NCBI RefSeq assembly: GCF_036416795.1
Contig: NZ_CP143867.1
Span: forward strand, 4,890,001 to 4,954,000
Direction of reading: 5' to 3'
Length of the DNA stretch: 64,000 nucleotides
Origin: Bacteroides sp. MSB163
GTDB taxonomy: Bacteria > Bacteroidota > Bacteroidia > Bacteroidales > Bacteroidaceae
A model generated the notes under the pieces. The model was not told where the DNA came from. It saw only the letters and a list, made by a program, of their open reading frames with translations, and made no database searches. This document shows, in pieces, positions 33,240-42,356 of the stretch. The translations under genes and the position numbers were made by a program. Each line of letters starts with the position of its first letter. Position 1 is the first letter of the stretch.

Positions 33240-34556
33240 ATGAAACGAAACTTTATCATCATAGGCATGGACGACAACCGAGAACTTTTCTTCCCGCCCG
33301 AAGTGCTGCGGCACATCCGGGAAGGAAAAGTTTTCTCCGGCGGCTTGCGGCATCGGGAGATTGTAGAGAAGTTACTTCCGGAAGGTGCGGAATGGATTTC
33401 TATAACAGTTCCACTGGATAACGTCTTTGCCCAATACGAAAACATTTTTGCAGACTTTGAGCAGAAGGCTTCCGATGCATCTATTGTCGTATTTGCATCC
33501 GGAGATCCCCTGTTTTTCGGCTTCGCCAATACGGTAAAACGAAAACTGCCCGATGCAAAGATACGCCTCTACCCGGCTTTCAATTCCCTGCAAACATTAG
33601 CGCACAGACTGGTGATGCCTTACGATGATATGCGTACCGTCTCTCTGACAGGACGCCCGTGGCAGGAACTGGACAAAGCACTCATAGAACATGCCCACAA
33701 AATAGGTGTACTGACAGATCGGGAGCATACCCCTGCCACTATCGCCGCGCGGATGTTGGAATATGGATATACCGATTACACGATGTACATCGGTGAGCAC
33801 CTCGGCAATCCCGAACGCGAGCGCATTCGTCGGATGAGTCTTGAAGAAGCTGAAAAAGAGACATTTGAGCATCCAAATAACTTGCTGCTCTGCTACGATA
33901 CCCGTAGACGGCCACATACGACACCCGTAGACGGTCATATACGGCACCCGTATACGGTAAGCTACGACACCCATAGCAAGGAAGCCCTCCTCCCTATAAC
34001 TGAACAGCCCCGTTCCTTCGGTCTTCCTGACGAACAATTTGCTCATCTGGACGGACGTGCCCGCATGATTACCAAAGCTCCGATCCGCCTCCTTACCTTG
34101 CAGGCATTAGAACTGAATCGCCGCCGTGTCTTTTGGGACATAGGTTTCTGCACAGGCTCTGTCTCCATCGAAGCCCGCCTGCAATTCCCGCATCTTACGG
34201 TCGTTTCGTTCGAGATACGTCCCGAAGGAGAAGAACTTATGCGCGTCAACTCCCGCCGTTTCGGTGCACCGGGAATCACAGCCTTAATCGGAGATTTCCT
34301 GCAAACCGATCTGGAACCTCTCTCCCGCCCCGACGCCGTCTTTATCGGCGGGCACGGCGGAAAATTAAAAGATATACTGGTACGCCTGAAAGAAGTATTG
34401 CAGCCCGGCGGTTGTATCGTCTTCAACTCCGTATCCCCCAATAGCGGGGAATTGTTCCGCAAAGGGGCAGAAAACGCAGGAATGTCCCTGCAACCCTCCC
34501 TGCATATCACACTCAATGATTATAACCCGATAGAAATAATGAAAGTAACCTTATGA
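33240..34556 (+). CDS. cobL: Precorrin-6Y C5,15-methyltransferase (CbiE-CbiT fusion)
   Basis: A 438-residue bifunctional enzyme that methylates C5 and C15 and decarboxylates the C12 acetate. The N-terminal CbiE part (about 1-215) has VFASGDPLFFGFA and LYPAFNSLQ. The C-terminal CbiT part (about 265-438) has the SAM-binding FWDIGFCTGSVSIEA and VFIGGHGGKL. Between them, residues about 221-246 are encoded by three 23-nt tandem repeats (33900-33976) and look expanded. The ATG at 33240 is preferred to the one at 33222, which overlaps the upstream stop. Its stop overlaps the next start (ATGA). Confidence 0.94.
   Translation: MKRNFIIIGMDDNRELFFPPEVLRHIREGKVFSGGLRHREIVEKLLPEGAEWISITVPLDNVFAQYENIFADFEQKASDASIVVFASGDPLFFGFANTVKRKLPDAKIRLYPAFNSLQTLAHRLVMPYDDMRTVSLTGRPWQELDKALIEHAHKIGVLTDREHTPATIAARMLEYGYTDYTMYIGEHLGNPERERIRRMSLEEAEKETFEHPNNLLLCYDTRRRPHTTPVDGHIRHPYTVSYDTHSKEALLPITEQPRSFGLPDEQFAHLDGRARMITKAPIRLLTLQALELNRRRVFWDIGFCTGSVSIEARLQFPHLTVVSFEIRPEGEELMRVNSRRFGAPGITALIGDFLQTDLEPLSRPDAVFIGGHGGKLKDILVRLKEVLQPGGCIVFNSVSPNSGELFRKGAENAGMSLQPSLHITLNDYNPIEIMKVTL
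33900..33976 (+). repeat. Three tandem 23-nt repeats inside cobL
   Basis: Units at 33900-33922, 33923-33945 and 33946-33968, each starting ACCCGTAKACGG, plus a partial fourth (ACCCATAG). Because 23 is not a multiple of three, each copy is read in a different frame. Only three copies together (69 nt) keep the reading frame. Confidence 0.85.
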
Positions 34557-36391
34557 ATAAAAATAACGAGAACCATCCTATGAAGGTAGCCATTATACTG
34601 ATTTCCGAAAGCAGTCTGCCCATTGCGCGAACGCTGAGTAACGAATTTCCCGATTCCGAAATAATCACCACGACTCCTGCACCCGACTGCACATACGTTT
34701 CTTTTTACGAAGAATTTATGGCTCTGTCTTTCCATCGCTACGATGCCTTTATTTTCATAGGTGCCATGGGCATCTGCGTCCGCACCATCGCCCCGCATGT
34801 GAAAGATAAACATACAGATCCCGCCGTGATCTGTGTAGACAGCACCGGCCGCTATGCCGTTTCCGTCCTCTCGGGACACATCGGAAAGGCCAACGAAATG
34901 ACGGAAAACATCGCCCACATTCTCGGCGCCGAACCTGTCATCACCACACAAAGCGACCGCACCGGACTCTGGGCACTGGACACCCTGGGTGATAAATTTG
35001 ACTGGGCCGCCATTCCCGGTGAGACGGAATACGGCATGATGAATAACATCATCAGCCTTTTCGTGAAGAAAGTTCCCACCGCCCTCTTCCTCGAAGTGCG
35101 CGATCAGGGAACGGAATATCTGGAAAAGACCTGCCCACCACACGTGGATATACATTACGGCTTATTCCGGGATATAGACCTCAGCCGTTACCAGCTGGTT
35201 ATACTCGTCACTCCTTTCCTGCACAATACGCATGACACCCCTGCGCTCTTTTATGTGCCCAAGGTATTGCATGTCGGCGTAGGTCTGGCACATCAGGCAG
35301 GTCCCGTGCATGACATCGTTGAAAACATCCTTGGTACGATGATTAACAGTACCTTCATGCCCCGTGCCGTAAAGTACATCGCTACCATTAACGAGAAATG
35401 CGACGAACCGGTCATTAAAGAACTGGAACGTGCCTATCAGATACGCTATTACAGTGCGGAAGAACTGAAAGAAATCTCCGTCCCCAACCCCAGTCCGGTA
35501 GTAGAGAAACACATGGGTACACCCAGCGTTTCCGAAGCCGCCGCTTTTCTTTCCGCCAACGGTGGTGAGCTGCTGCTGGACAAACAAAAAGGCGGAAACT
35601 ACACCATGGCCATAGCCATCGAAAAGGGAGTACTCCGCTACCACGGACATATCGAAATCGTCGGCGCAGGTCCGGGTGATCCTGACCTTATCTCCGTGCG
35701 TGGAAGGCAAATGCTGGAGAAGGCAGATCTTATCCTCTACGCCGGCAGTCTCGTCCCCCGTGAACTTACATTCTGTGCCAAACCGGGTGCTACGATACGT
35801 AGTTCGGCTTCTATGGACTTGGAAGAACAGTTTGCACTGATGAAGAAATTCTATGATGCAGGCAAATTCATAGTTCGCCTGCATACGGGCGATCCCTGCA
35901 TCTACGGCGCCATTCAGGAACAGATGAACTATTTCGACCAACATCACATGAGTTATCACATTATCCCGGGCATTTCTTCCTTCCAGGCTGCTGCCGCTGC
36001 GCTGAAGTCTCAATTTACCATTCCTGAGAAAGTGCAGAGCATCATCCTTACCCGCGGCGAAGGACGCACCCCCATGCCGGAACGCGAACAACTCCACCTG
36101 CTGGCACGCTCGCAAAGCACCATGTGTATCTTCCTCAGTGCCGGCATTGCCGAACAGGTGCAGGAAGAACTCTTACAGGAATATCCCAAAACCACTCCCG
36201 TTGCCGTTTGCTACCACCTCACCTGGAAGGACGAACGCATCTATCGCGGAGAGTTGAAGGACCTTGCAAAGATTGTGAAAGAGAACAACCTGACGCTCAC
36301 CACCATGATTGTCGTAGGTGAAGCCATCGACAACCGCGAAGGCCTTTCCCGCCTCTACGCCCATGAGTTCAAACATCTCTTCCGCAGATAA
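34553..36391 (+). CDS. Cobalt-precorrin-5A hydrolase (CbiG) / precorrin-4 C11-methyltransferase (CbiF/CobM) fusion
   Basis: A 612-residue fusion. Residues 1 to about 350 are CbiG, which opens the ring-A lactone and releases acetaldehyde: IFIGAMGICVRTIAPHVKDKH, VLSGHIGKANEMT and the C-terminal VLHVGVGLAHQAG and TPSVSEAAA blocks. Residues about 365-612 are the SAM-dependent methyltransferase CbiF/CobM (VGAGPGDPDLISVRG, LHTGDPCIYGA, PGISSFQAAAA). CbiG is specific to the anaerobic (cobalt-early) route. The ATG overlaps the cobL stop by 4 bp. Confidence 0.94.
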   Translation: MNKNNENHPMKVAIILISESSLPIARTLSNEFPDSEIITTTPAPDCTYVSFYEEFMALSFHRYDAFIFIGAMGICVRTIAPHVKDKHTDPAVICVDSTGRYAVSVLSGHIGKANEMTENIAHILGAEPVITTQSDRTGLWALDTLGDKFDWAAIPGETEYGMMNNIISLFVKKVPTALFLEVRDQGTEYLEKTCPPHVDIHYGLFRDIDLSRYQLVILVTPFLHNTHDTPALFYVPKVLHVGVGLAHQAGPVHDIVENILGTMINSTFMPRAVKYIATINEKCDEPVIKELERAYQIRYYSAEELKEISVPNPSPVVEKHMGTPSVSEAAAFLSANGGELLLDKQKGGNYTMAIAIEKGVLRYHGHIEIVGAGPGDPDLISVRGRQMLEKADLILYAGSLVPRELTFCAKPGATIRSSASMDLEEQFALMKKFYDAGKFIVRLHTGDPCIYGAIQEQMNYFDQHHMSYHIIPGISSFQAAAAALKSQFTIPEKVQSIILTRGEGRTPMPEREQLHLLARSQSTMCIFLSAGIAEQVQEELLQEYPKTTPVAVCYHLTWKDERIYRGELKDLAKIVKENNLTLTTMIVVGEAIDNREGLSRLYAHEFKHLFRR

Positions 36392-36418
36392 CTGATAATC
36401 GACAAACAACTAAAGACA

Positions 36419-38311
36419 ATGATATTAATATTAGGTGGAACCACCGAAGGACGCATCGCCGCCCGTACCCTTGAAGAAGCCGGAAAACCATTCTACTACT
36501 CTACCAAAGGAGACGAGCAGGAAGTAACTATGCACCACGGTATCCGCCTGCAAGGTGCCATGGACGAACTGGACTTGGAGCGCTGTTGCCGGGAACATAA
36601 CATTCAATTACTGGTAGACGCCGCCCACCCCTTTGCCATACAACTGCACCAGACCGTAGAGAAAGTAGCCCATACCCTGAATCTGCTTGTCATCCGATTC
36701 GAACGTATTTATCCGCCACGTGACGAAGAACACATCATCTGGTGCGAAGATTTTGAAGATGCCATCCGGCAAATCAGGAAAGAAGATATCTTCACCCTCC
36801 TCGCTCTGACAGGCGTACAAAGCATTGCCAAGCTAAAGCCTCTCTGGCAGGAAAGTGCCTGCTGCTACTTCCGTATCCTTAACCGTGAGAGCTCCCGCCG
36901 CCTGGCCGAACTCGAAGGCTTTCCCGAGAAATATCTGCATTACCACCATGCAGGCGAAGACGAACGCATCCTGTTACAGCGACTTCACCCCGAAGCCATA
37001 TTGATAAAGGAAAGCGGACTTTCCGGAGGATTCAATGAAAAAGTGGAAGCGGCCCTTCAGGAAGGTATCCGCATTTTTGCAATCCGCCGTCCGCCAATGC
37101 CCGGAAGTTTTATGATAGTGAACGGTGAGCATGGCCTACGCCGGATGATTGAAAAGCATCTGCCTGATTTTTATCCTTTGCGTAGTGGTCTGACTACGGG
37201 TACTTGTGCAGCCGCGGCCGCTGTAGCTGCAACCTGGGATATTTTCAACATTCAACGCCAGCCCCGACCCGAAGAATTTCCTGTTATTCTCCCTAACGGA
37301 GAAACCATTTATGTTCCCGTCGAAGAGCAAGAACTCTACCCGCATACCAGCTGTGTGAACGATGACTGGATGCTGGAAGCAGATGCCACTGTCATCAAAG
37401 ATGCAGGTGATGACCCCGATGTAACCAATGGCATGCAAATCAAGGCCAATGTTGCCGTACCTTTCCGCTTTGACGATCCAACACCCGCAGAACTTAGAGC
37501 TGATGATTATACCGTTATTGTCTGTGGAGGCGAAGGCGTAGGCATTGTCACCCTATCGGGTTTAGGGCTGGAAGTGGGAGGACCTGCCATCAACGTTACT
37601 CCCCGCAAAATGATTGAAAACAATGTAAAGGCATGCCTTCAACGACTTGGCATTTCCAAACAACCCAATCCTTTTGCCGTCACTATTTCCGTACCGGGTG
37701 GCGAAGAGATAGCCCGGCGGACTTTTAATCCCCGTTTGGGTATAGAGGGCGGTATTTCTATCATCGGAACTTCGGGCATTGTGAAGCCTTTCTCTTCCGA
37801 AGCATTTGTAGATTCCATCCGCAAATCCATGGAAGTAGGTCGGGCAACAGGAAGTCCGCGCATCGTCCTTAATTCGGGTGCAAAGAGTGAAAAGTATGTC
37901 CGGGGATACTATCCCGAACTGCCTGCACAGGCATTTATTCATTACGGAAACTTCATTGGAGATACGATAAAGATTGCCGCAGATTTGGAAATCAAAGCGG
38001 TGACTTTGGGTATCATGATAGGAAAAGCCGTGAAGCTGGCAGAAGGCAATCTGGATACGCACAGCAAACAGGTGACGATGAATAAAGACTTCCTTCTGGA
38101 TCTGGCCTTCAATGCGGGTTGTGGAGATGAAGTACCTGCCATTATTAAAAAGATAACACTGGCGCGAGAGTTGTGGACATTGCTCCCGGCAGACGATCTG
38201 CAGGCATTTTGCACCCATTTGCTTGAGTTGTGCCACCAGCATTGCGACCCGCTTCTGCCCGATGGAGAACTGACGATTCTGCTCATTAGCGAAGAAGGGA
38301 GAATAATATGA
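36419..38311 (+). CDS. Precorrin-6A reductase (CobK/CbiJ) / CbiD C1-methyltransferase fusion
   Basis: A 630-residue fusion. Residues 1 to about 245 are CobK/CbiJ, an NAD(P)H-dependent reductase (ILGGTTEGRIAARTLEEAG, VDAAHPFA, IKESGLSGGFNEKV). Residues about 254-630 are CbiD, the cobalt-precorrin-5B C1-methyltransferase of the anaerobic route (LRSGLTTGTCAAAAAVAA at 254 onward, then GGEGVGIVT and GNFIGDTI). It starts 27 bp after cbiG-cbiF and its stop overlaps the SDR start (ATGA). CbiD and CbiG together fix the pathway as cobalt-early. Confidence 0.94.
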   Translation: MILILGGTTEGRIAARTLEEAGKPFYYSTKGDEQEVTMHHGIRLQGAMDELDLERCCREHNIQLLVDAAHPFAIQLHQTVEKVAHTLNLLVIRFERIYPPRDEEHIIWCEDFEDAIRQIRKEDIFTLLALTGVQSIAKLKPLWQESACCYFRILNRESSRRLAELEGFPEKYLHYHHAGEDERILLQRLHPEAILIKESGLSGGFNEKVEAALQEGIRIFAIRRPPMPGSFMIVNGEHGLRRMIEKHLPDFYPLRSGLTTGTCAAAAAVAATWDIFNIQRQPRPEEFPVILPNGETIYVPVEEQELYPHTSCVNDDWMLEADATVIKDAGDDPDVTNGMQIKANVAVPFRFDDPTPAELRADDYTVIVCGGEGVGIVTLSGLGLEVGGPAINVTPRKMIENNVKACLQRLGISKQPNPFAVTISVPGGEEIARRTFNPRLGIEGGISIIGTSGIVKPFSSEAFVDSIRKSMEVGRATGSPRIVLNSGAKSEKYVRGYYPELPAQAFIHYGNFIGDTIKIAADLEIKAVTLGIMIGKAVKLAEGNLDTHSKQVTMNKDFLLDLAFNAGCGDEVPAIIKKITLARELWTLLPADDLQAFCTHLLELCHQHCDPLLPDGELTILLISEEGRII

Positions 38312-39111
38312 AACACTCTCAAATAATCCTCGTCACTGGTGCTTCTTCCGGTTTTGGAAGAGTCATTGCTACGCAGTTGGCTGCACAAGGACATATCGTT
38401 TATGGCTCCAGTCGGAAAGCATTATCCGATAATCCCGGCTTCAAAATGTTGCAATTGGATATTACTGATCCTGTATCGGTATCCAGCGCCATATCTACAA
38501 TTCTAGAAGAGCAAGGCAGCATCGATGTACTTGTCAACAATGCCGGGATGGGCATCAGCGGAGCTATCGAACTCACTACCGAGGAAGAGATACAGCGCCA
38601 GATGAATACGAATTTCACGGGTGCCGTCCGTATGTGTGCAGCAGTACTGCCTTTCATGCGCGAAGCCGGACACGGACGAATCATTAATATCGGTTCCATC
38701 GCAGGCGTCCTTGCCGTTCCCTTTCAGGCTTTCTACAGTGCATCAAAGTTTGCGATTGAAGGGTATAGTGAAGCGCTTTATCAAGAAGTTAAGCCACTGG
38801 GTATACAAGTTTGCGTAGTCGAACCGGGAGATTTCCAGACTGGTTTCACAGCGCAACGGCAAGTGAGCCAAACCACTCTCTCCCATCCGCAATACGAAGA
38901 GAGTTTTGCAAAAGCCATGCGAAATGTAGAGCAGTCTGAAAACAATGGTTGCCGACCGGAAAAGTTAGGCAAAGCAATCTGCAAACTGGTAAATAGCCGC
39001 CGCCCTGCTTTCCGCACAAAGGTCGGTCCATGGGAGCAAGTATTCTTTGCCCGCATCAAACCTATGCTGCCGTTTAGTCTGGTAGATTGGTTGATCAGGA
39101 AATTCTATTAG
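38308..39111 (+). CDS. Short-chain dehydrogenase/reductase
   Basis: A 267-residue classical SDR oxidoreductase: nucleotide-binding TGASSGFG (residues about 10-17), NNAG at about 76-79, and catalytic Ser ... YSASK near 140-157. The Asp after the second strand and the basic residue SSRK suggest an NADP preference. The substrate is unknown. The 4-bp overlap with cobK-cbiD makes it part of the corrin operon, but it has no known step in cobalamin synthesis. The stop codon touches hairpin element A. Confidence 0.88.
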   Translation: MKHSQIILVTGASSGFGRVIATQLAAQGHIVYGSSRKALSDNPGFKMLQLDITDPVSVSSAISTILEEQGSIDVLVNNAGMGISGAIELTTEEEIQRQMNTNFTGAVRMCAAVLPFMREAGHGRIINIGSIAGVLAVPFQAFYSASKFAIEGYSEALYQEVKPLGIQVCVVEPGDFQTGFTAQRQVSQTTLSHPQYEESFAKAMRNVEQSENNGCRPEKLGKAICKLVNSRRPAFRTKVGPWEQVFFARIKPMLPFSLVDWLIRKFY

Positions 39112-39190
39112 TTAGCTACAGAGCTACATGCTACAAGTGCCTTTCGGATATAGCGCAGCCACTCGTAGCTTGTAGCTCGTAGCTCGTAAC
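39111..39190 (+). repeat. Hairpin element A, after the SDR gene
   Basis: Right arm of 7-nt units GTAGCTT, GTAGCTC, GTAGCTC, GTAAC; left arm of matching GAGCTAC / GCTACA units with mismatches. The loop 39139-39161 reads GCCTTTCGGATATAGCGCAG followed by CCA. It begins at the last base of the SDR stop codon. Confidence 0.82.
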
Positions 39191-39281
39191 TTATAATATT
39201 CCCCCAACAGGAATTGTATGTAATCATATAATTTATATCTTTGCGAGCAAATAAACATCACCCCCTTACAAGGTTCAAGTA

Positions 39282-39959
39282 ATGAAACAGACTATTCTCT
39301 CTATTTTCTTTGCAATCATAGCATTGGGAGTAAATGCCCAATCCCCTATCTCCTTCCAAGTAAAAGCCGGAGTCGGTACCTCCAACTTCTATGGAGAAAA
39401 TGTAGAAAGTGATACACGCATCGCCTACAAAATAGGTGTCGGCATGAACTATGAGCTCAACCGCACATGGGTGTTTCAACCATCACTGAACTTCGTATCA
39501 ATAGGTGCCCGTGAAGAAGTGGAATACGTAGGCAAAGTGAATATGAACGAGTTGTATATCCAGCTCCCCATCATGATGGCCGCCCGCCTCAACCTTGGAA
39601 AGAATTACAGTGCTTCCTTGAGTGCCGGCCCGTATATTGCCTATGGCGTAGGCGGAAAGACATCCGGCGAGATGGAGGAATATGATTACAGTAGTGAATA
39701 CAATCCTAACAGAAGCTACAGATTCCGTATAGATACTTTCGGTAACCGGATAGATGACAAAATGGGAAACAAACGCTTTGATGCCGGCCTTATGTTCAGG
39801 CTCAACATCGAATATTACAAATTCATATTCGGAGCAGAGCTTCAATTGGGAATGATCAAAGTAAACGACCAGCTGGATAATCTATTGCAATCATCCGGCA
39901 TTGAGAAATTCTCTCCCAAGAATCTCGCTTCGTTCTTCACCGTAGGATACCGGTTCTGA
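39282..39959 (+). CDS. Outer-membrane beta-barrel protein (PorT-like)
   Basis: A 225-residue protein with a signal peptide (MKQTILSIFFAIIALGVNAQ) and alternating hydrophobic strands ending in FFTVGYRF, the terminal-F pattern of outer-membrane barrels. Internal SAGPYIAYGVGGK and the overall size match the Bacteroidetes porin-family/PorT-like proteins, which may be receptors or structural barrels. There is no direct link to cobalamin genes. Its 3' end is one base from the end of the convergent MATE gene. Confidence 0.75.
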   Translation: MKQTILSIFFAIIALGVNAQSPISFQVKAGVGTSNFYGENVESDTRIAYKIGVGMNYELNRTWVFQPSLNFVSIGAREEVEYVGKVNMNELYIQLPIMMAARLNLGKNYSASLSAGPYIAYGVGGKTSGEMEEYDYSSEYNPNRSYRFRIDTFGNRIDDKMGNKRFDAGLMFRLNIEYYKFIFGAELQLGMIKVNDQLDNLLQSSGIEKFSPKNLASFFTVGYRF

Positions 39960-39960
39960 T

Positions 39961-41322
39961 TTACAACTGCTCCGCCTGCTTTCGTTTCATTTCATTCAGT
40001 ACACTGCATGTCAACGGCATGGCAAGAATGAAAGTCAGAAGATCAGCAACGGCCTGGCACATTTCCACACCCTGTAAACCCAGATAATGAGGCAGGATAA
40101 AAATCAGCGGAATAAAGAACAATCCTTGGCGGGCAGAAGAAATAATGGTAGCCTTTACCGGCTTACGAATCGTCTGCAACATCATATTACTCATCACAAT
40201 CCATGAACCCAACGGAAAAGTAATGAACTGCCAACGCAAGGCGGCAACACCTACTGCAATTACATTCGGGTCTCCCTTACGGAACAAAGAAACAATCTCT
40301 TCCGCAAATCCCATGCCTGCCAGCGCACACACCAGTAAGAAAATGAATCCCACCTTTACACAAAACCAGAATCCCTGACGAACACGCGCATACAATCCCG
40401 CACCGTAATTAAAACCGCATACCGGCTGGAAACCTTGTCCAAAACCTATCAGGAAAGCATTAATGAACATTGCGATACGGGTAACAATAGACATGCCTGC
40501 AATAGCTGCATCTCCATAAGCCCCGGCAGCCACATTCAGCAAAATAGTAGCTACACTCGCCAGCCCCTGACGGGCAAGCGAAGGGGTACCACCACCAATA
40601 ATTTCCTTTATGAAAGCCAGTGAAGGTGTGAAGTTCCTGAAACGGACACGGATATTGCCACCCTTTCTACCCATATACAACAACAGTGAGAAACTACATA
40701 TCTGACTGATAACCGTAGCCAACGCAGCACCCGATATCCCCATATCAAAAACAAATATCAGAATAGGATCAAGTATCACATTAATCACCGCACCCGATAC
40801 GATTCCTACCATCGCATACGCTGCATTTCCCTGGAAACGAATCTGATTGTTCAGTACTAACGAGGCCGTCATGAAAGGGGCACCCAGCAATATGATGCCC
40901 AGATATTTCTCCGTATAAGGCAGGATAGTAGGTGTAGAACCCAATGCCAGCGACAACGGGGTAAGGGAGATAAGTCCCACTACTGCCAGAAATATACCCA
41001 TAAACAACGCCCAGAAGAAACCGGTAGCCGCCATCTTCTCTGCATTCCCAGTCTCCTGCGCACCGAGTTTCCGCGAAATATAGTTTCCCGAACCGTGTCC
41101 GAAGAAAAAGCCCACCGCCTGAATTATGGACATGACCGAGAACACGATACCTACAGCCGCCGTCGACTGGGTATTGATCTTCCCCACAAAGTACGTATCC
41201 GCCATATTATAGAATGACGTAACCAACATACTGATAATCGTAGGTACAGCCAATGATACTATCAGACGGGGCACCGGGGTGGTAGTCAGATAGAGATAAT
41301 TATCTTTTGTCGAATGTCTCAT
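39961..41322 (-). CDS. MATE-family efflux transporter
   Basis: A 453-residue inner-membrane antiporter with about twelve hydrophobic spans in two six-span halves. MATE-type blocks include PTIISMLVTSFYNMADTYFVG at the first span and FGFGQGFQPVCGFNYGAGLY in the second half. MATE proteins export cationic drugs or metabolites using Na+ or H+. The start overlaps the btuD stop by 4 bp (ATGA), so it is translated with the B12 importer; its substrate is unknown. Confidence 0.9.
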   Translation of the reverse strand: MRHSTKDNYLYLTTTPVPRLIVSLAVPTIISMLVTSFYNMADTYFVGKINTQSTAAVGIVFSVMSIIQAVGFFFGHGSGNYISRKLGAQETGNAEKMAATGFFWALFMGIFLAVVGLISLTPLSLALGSTPTILPYTEKYLGIILLGAPFMTASLVLNNQIRFQGNAAYAMVGIVSGAVINVILDPILIFVFDMGISGAALATVISQICSFSLLLYMGRKGGNIRVRFRNFTPSLAFIKEIIGGGTPSLARQGLASVATILLNVAAGAYGDAAIAGMSIVTRIAMFINAFLIGFGQGFQPVCGFNYGAGLYARVRQGFWFCVKVGFIFLLVCALAGMGFAEEIVSLFRKGDPNVIAVGVAALRWQFITFPLGSWIVMSNMMLQTIRKPVKATIISSARQGLFFIPLIFILPHYLGLQGVEMCQAVADLLTFILAMPLTCSVLNEMKRKQAEQL

Positions 41323-42356
41323 AGAATTTTCACAATCTCTGCAAGCAGTTCATCAATGGTTCGCACAGTCACCGCTTCACCGTTTACCGGATGCAGTACA
41401 AAAGTACCGTCCCCTTTCAAATCTCCCGTTTCAATATAAACGTCCGACTCCACGTTTCGGTTTGCCAGAATACCATTTCTTTGCAAAGCTTTCCGCACCA
41501 TAGCGTATTTTTGTCCATGCCCTACGAGTCGGACTTGGGAAGTGTATTCATTATTTACGCGAAACAAGCCAGTCTCCAGATCAAACACAATTCCTTTACG
41601 GGCAAAAAAACTACTGAGAGTTCCATCCAGTGAAAGATCTTCGGGAGTTCCGATAGTCACTCCGTTCATCTTATCCATCAACCAGACTTTATCCGCAATC
41701 TGCAAGGCAAGTTCCAGGTCATGTGTAGACAGGAAAATAGTCTTATCCGTCTGCCGGCTCAGCTGATGGAGCAATTGCATCATTTCCACTTTACTCGGGA
41801 AATCAAGAAAGGCAGTGGGCTCATCCAGGAAAATCACCGGAGTTTCCTGTGCCAGTGCCTTGGCAATCATTACTTTTTGTCGTTCACCATCACTCAGTGT
41901 ATGCACCATGCGATGTGCCAGGTGAGATATTCCGACCAGGTTGATAGCATGATCCACTACCTCTTTATCTTCTTTGGAGAGTGTTCCCCAGAAACCGGTA
42001 TATGGACTGCGTCCCAGACCGATAAGTTCCACAGAAGTCATATTGCGGATGTCGCACTTTTCAGTCAGGACTACACTGATCACTTTTGAAAGCTGTTTGT
42101 CCGTATAAGAGCCAATCTCTTTTCCCTGTATACGTATTTCACCGGATAACTTCAGTTGAAATGCAGAAAGTGTACGCAACAATGTAGACTTCCCCACCCC
42201 GTTGGCACCCAGCAGACAAGTCAACTCCCCGCTATTGATTCCGGCACAAATATCGCTTGCCACGACTTTCACATCTCCTTTACCGGGATAGCCAATGGAT
42301 AGTTTCTCAATATGTATAGTTTCCTGTTTCAAGACCTCTTTATTTTCAATTCTCAA
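41319..42356 (-). CDS. btuD: Vitamin B12 ABC transporter, ATP-binding protein
   Basis: A 345-residue ABC ATPase of the FecE/BtuD group: Walker A GANGVGKST (residues 50-58), signature LSDGERQKV, Walker B PVIFLDEPTAFLD and the switch His in STHDLELA. It powers the BtuC permease. Residues about 255-345 form an extra C-terminal domain (VIFDLETGLFRVNN ... RTIDELLAEI) not found in E. coli BtuD. The frame has no ATG before the Walker A, so it starts at TTG, either at 42356 directly after the btuC stop or at 42332. Confidence 0.88.
   Translation of the reverse strand: MRIENKEVLKQETIHIEKLSIGYPGKGDVKVVASDICAGINSGELTCLLGANGVGKSTLLRTLSAFQLKLSGEIRIQGKEIGSYTDKQLSKVISVVLTEKCDIRNMTSVELIGLGRSPYTGFWGTLSKEDKEVVDHAINLVGISHLAHRMVHTLSDGERQKVMIAKALAQETPVIFLDEPTAFLDFPSKVEMMQLLHQLSRQTDKTIFLSTHDLELALQIADKVWLMDKMNGVTIGTPEDLSLDGTLSSFFARKGIVFDLETGLFRVNNEYTSQVRLVGHGQKYAMVRKALQRNGILANRNVESDVYIETGDLKGDGTFVLHPVNGEAVTVRTIDELLAEIVKIL

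Noticed and set aside
35162..36115. 317-residue open frame antisense to cbiG-cbiF
   Set aside because: It is a shadow of a strongly supported fusion gene, with no signal peptide, motif or promoter of its own.
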